From: Calliphora vicina
Lineage: Eukaryota > Arthropoda > Insecta > Diptera > Calliphoridae
Assembly: GCF_958450345.1 (NCBI RefSeq)
Contig: NC_088782.1
Location: 102,268,358 to 102,332,357, forward strand
Length of the DNA stretch: 64,000 nucleotides
Reading direction: 5' to 3'
Part shown: positions 61,936 through 64,000 of the stretch, piece after piece
Numbering within the stretch: the first letter of the stretch is position 1
Layout: every line of letters begins with the position of its first letter
Notes under the pieces: model-generated
Database searches by the model: none
What the model was told of the DNA's origin: nothing
Seen by the model: only the letters and a program-made list of their open reading frames with translations
Program-made: the position numbers and the translations under genes

Positions 61936-62040
61936 CACTCGTTCGCTATAGAAAAACAGCACATTAATTGTGAATAAATTCGAAAATAATCCGTCGATTT
62001 TTATGATCGCTATCTCATTGCTTTAGACGTTTTTGATGGT
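61905..62040 (-). repeat. Dispersed repeat D, inverted partial copy
   Basis: The complement reads GATAAAAATCGA-like, GGATTATTTTCGAATTTATT and CACAATTAA, matching 60100-60165. Confidence 0.65.
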
Positions 62041-62263
62041 AATAGTTCGGTAATTGGTAATAGGAAGGTAATAGTATCGCTGTCATAAGTTTCTGAAACA
62101 CGAAAAAAAATATTGTATTTTTAATTACAAATTTCTTAGAAATTTGTGAATAACTTATCTCGACTAGTACTTATTATCGACTAGTTTGTGATATACGAGT
62201 ATCTTTAATTTTAATTTTGTTTTCCAAGATTTTGACAGTAAAAACTAATATTTTAATTTAGAT

Positions 62264-62445
62264 TTTTTTTTGTATTTAGAACCTACTGTAACTCGAAAAA
62301 ACTTAATAGAGCTTTTTAAATAAAGACAAATTCATGTAAAATACTACAATAAATTTTTTTTTGTATTTAGAACCTACTGTAACTCGAAAAAACTTAATAG
62401 AGCTTTTTAAATAAAGACAAATTCATGTAAAATACTACAATAAAT
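62264..62445. repeat. Identical 91-bp tandem duplication
   Basis: TTTTTTTTGTATTTAGAACC through CATGTAAAATACTACAATAA occurs twice, offset by 91 bp, with no difference seen except T-run length. It is recent. Confidence 0.95.
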
Positions 62446-63507
62446 ACAATAAATCTTGTCCAGCTAGATTTGAATTTGAAACCACAGTGCACAAACACTG
62501 GAATTGTGTTACACAAAATTTCCTAAAATGTAGTGTTCTAAATTAATTAACTTAGAAACATAAAATTACGTTAAATTTTTATTAGAATAATACTCATTTT
62601 CCTTAAACTACCAACTTAGTTTGGTTTGTCCAAATTTCGATCAGTCGAGTATGATCAATCATAGCCTTTTGGAATCATAGTTTTTGAAACCCATAACTAA
62701 ATAATTGGGTAACAATTACTTAAAATGTCTTAAAGCCTCAAAACTTTCCAATAATAATAAGAGTTTTATTTAAGAATTTTAACAACAAGCCACACTATTT
62801 AAAGATCTTTAAATAGTTAATATTTTTTAAGGTAAATACATTTCCAGTAAGCCAATTATTATAACATGAAAACTATGAAAAATAATTTATCATGTATGTA
62901 AGTATGTAAAATTTATATTCTTTTTTCTGTAAAATCAGCAAAATTAACAAAAAAAAAAAATCAATAATAAAATGCATATTATTTATAATAATAATATATA
63001 AACTTTTTGCACATTTCAAAATCCAAATAAACAAAAAAAAGCTAAGTGGTAAAAAAGAGTTCCAACTTTCCTCCTCCTTCTCCTCCTAAATAAATGCTCT
63101 GCCATAAAAGCAACAAAAAATGTAAGTGGCCCGGGACAACAATTGTACAATTGCATAAAATTACGTGTCATTTGAAAAGAAAAACTACAAAAAACAAGAC
63201 AGAATATAAGAAACTACAGCAACAACAATTACAAGAGCAAAAAAGTTTAAATAATTGCATGACAAAACGTTTAACCTTTAAAACAGCTGTTCTGTAAGCT
63301 TTTATTTGAACTAAGTACGTAGCAGCGAAGGTAACGTAGTCGTTCATGTATACGTACTCTATGCACCGTATGTACTACATGCCACAGCAGCAGTAGGTGT
63401 AATTTGACTAGAATTTAATTTAGCGTAACGAAAACAACAACAAAAAAAAAACTAAGCAAAAGAATCGAAACGAAACGTACAAAAGAGAAAATAACTGCAG
63501 CGATATA
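62446..63507. other. Upstream region of the last gene, presumed intron end and 5' UTR
   Basis: A TTTTTTCTGTAAAATCAG acceptor-like site ends at about 62939, and others end at 63326 and 63423. A TCCTCCTCC tract is at 63070. A 67-codon frame at 63094-63297 could be an upstream ORF if this is transcribed. No repeat recognised. Confidence 0.4.
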
Positions 63508-64000
63508 ATGGAGGCAACACCAAAAGTACATCGTCATCGTCAAAGACGTACCGAATCACGTCATAGACGTAACGAACGACAGGCAACAACCACAAGCAGT
63601 ACTTCAGATAGTAAATCTCCAGCACGTACCAACAACACTGACAACAACATACTACATGCCGAAGAGGGTACTTGCGCTGGCAATGTGGTGGGATCAGATG
63701 CTTTAATAGCGGCCGTGGCAACACGTCTGCTGCAAGAGCACGAACGACAAACATCAAATGAGGATACAACAGAAACATTGGGCGGTCCAACCTCCAGTCA
63801 AACATCACAGTCCCAGCAAACGGTGGTCCTGGTAAATGGTCATGCTCCACAGGAGAATACCAGTGCAGAAATTCATACTCATCACAACCACAATCAGCCA
63901 GAAATAAATGAAAACAACGATCTTACAAAACCCTCAGAAGCAGATGCTAGTGAATTGGCCGCTACCGGACCACCCGATGGTCCCAGCAGCAGTCGTAACT
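63508..64000 (+). CDS. First coding exon of an unrecognised low-complexity protein (runs off window)
   Basis: The frame is open for 164 codons from the ATG at 63508 to the window end. The nearest in-frame stop upstream is TAG at 63421, and no other in-frame ATG lies between. The protein starts MEATPKVHRHRQRRTESRHR, a strongly basic His/Arg segment to about residue 25. It then becomes Ser/Thr/Asn/Gln-rich, with one non-repetitive segment (SDALIAAVATRLLQEHERQ, about residues 62-80) that could form an amphipathic helix. No membrane segment, signal peptide or known domain is visible. Codon use is balanced, unlike the AT-rich surroundings, which supports real coding. The pattern is that of a long disordered N-terminus of a large fly protein. 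The opposite-strand frame at 63850-63452 is a shadow. Function is unknown. Confidence 0.85.
   Translation, partial: MEATPKVHRHRQRRTESRHRRNERQATTTSSTSDSKSPARTNNTDNNILHAEEGTCAGNVVGSDALIAAVATRLLQEHERQTSNEDTTETLGGPTSSQTSQSQQTVVLVNGHAPQENTSAEIHTHHNHNQPEINENNDLTKPSEADASELAATGPPDGPSSSRN

Noticed and set aside
63094..63297. 67-codon Lys/Gln-rich frame as a separate gene
   Set aside because: A-rich leader-like sequence without family resemblance. At most an upstream ORF in the 5' UTR of the next gene.
63452..63850. 132-codon frame on the minus strand overlapping the last gene
   Set aside because: It is the complement of the better supported plus-strand exon, with no start context or family resemblance.

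Overview
The window is AT-rich, intron-bearing, repeat-dominated DNA of a higher fly. Two things suggest a calyptrate such as a blow fly, house fly or stable fly: the protein fragments are fly-like, and dispersed elements with a TTCGGC..GCCGAA hairpin, an ATACCCTCCACC box and a (GTCY)n run are everywhere. I cannot fix the species.

Only three protein-coding genes are supported, all on the + strand. (1) The 3' part of an ionotropic chemoreceptor, best match Ir76b, lies at 3257-8171 as three exons; its ligand-binding and first membrane exons lie upstream of the window. (2) A compact three-exon leucine-rich-repeat gene resembling LRRC56 (the ODA8-type ciliary dynein-arm assembly factor) lies at 26252-27613. 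(3) The first coding exon of an unrecognised low-complexity protein starts at 63508 and runs off the window. A candidate promoter and 5' UTR exon for this gene lie about 10.8 kb upstream, near 52678. No tRNA, rRNA or CRISPR array was seen.

Most of the rest is layered mobile DNA. 1-3250: intronic repeats and a small MITE. 3826-7519: Ir intron filled with LINE remnants. 9-13 kb: dispersed repeats with a 2.1 kb mini-me/DINE-1-like element between inverted arms. 13.6-25.5 kb: a stack of hAT-type elements, five of them with perfect 8-bp target duplications, two interrupting older elements and two nested inside a third. 28.7-32.6 kb: tandem composite of mini-me-like elements. 33.4-35.4 kb: decayed Ty3/gypsy gag-pol beside a 35-bp minisatellite. 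37.2-40.8 kb: a Helitron-like element with a 112-bp satellite, itself hit by two insertions. 41-43 kb: a chimeric element. 44.6-48 kb: a second mini-me-like family split by a hAT carrying transposase remnants, then a foldback element. 48-51.5 kb: dispersed repeats and a LINE piece. 54-57 kb: LINE 3' end and two mini-me-like copies. 57.6 kb: mariner remnant. 59-62 kb: Jockey-type LINE fragments joined head-on as an inverted duplication inside another inverted repeat.

The genes show no sign of acting as an operon or pathway. The main biology here is transposon stratigraphy: target duplications and interrupted repeats allow the order of many insertions to be read directly.
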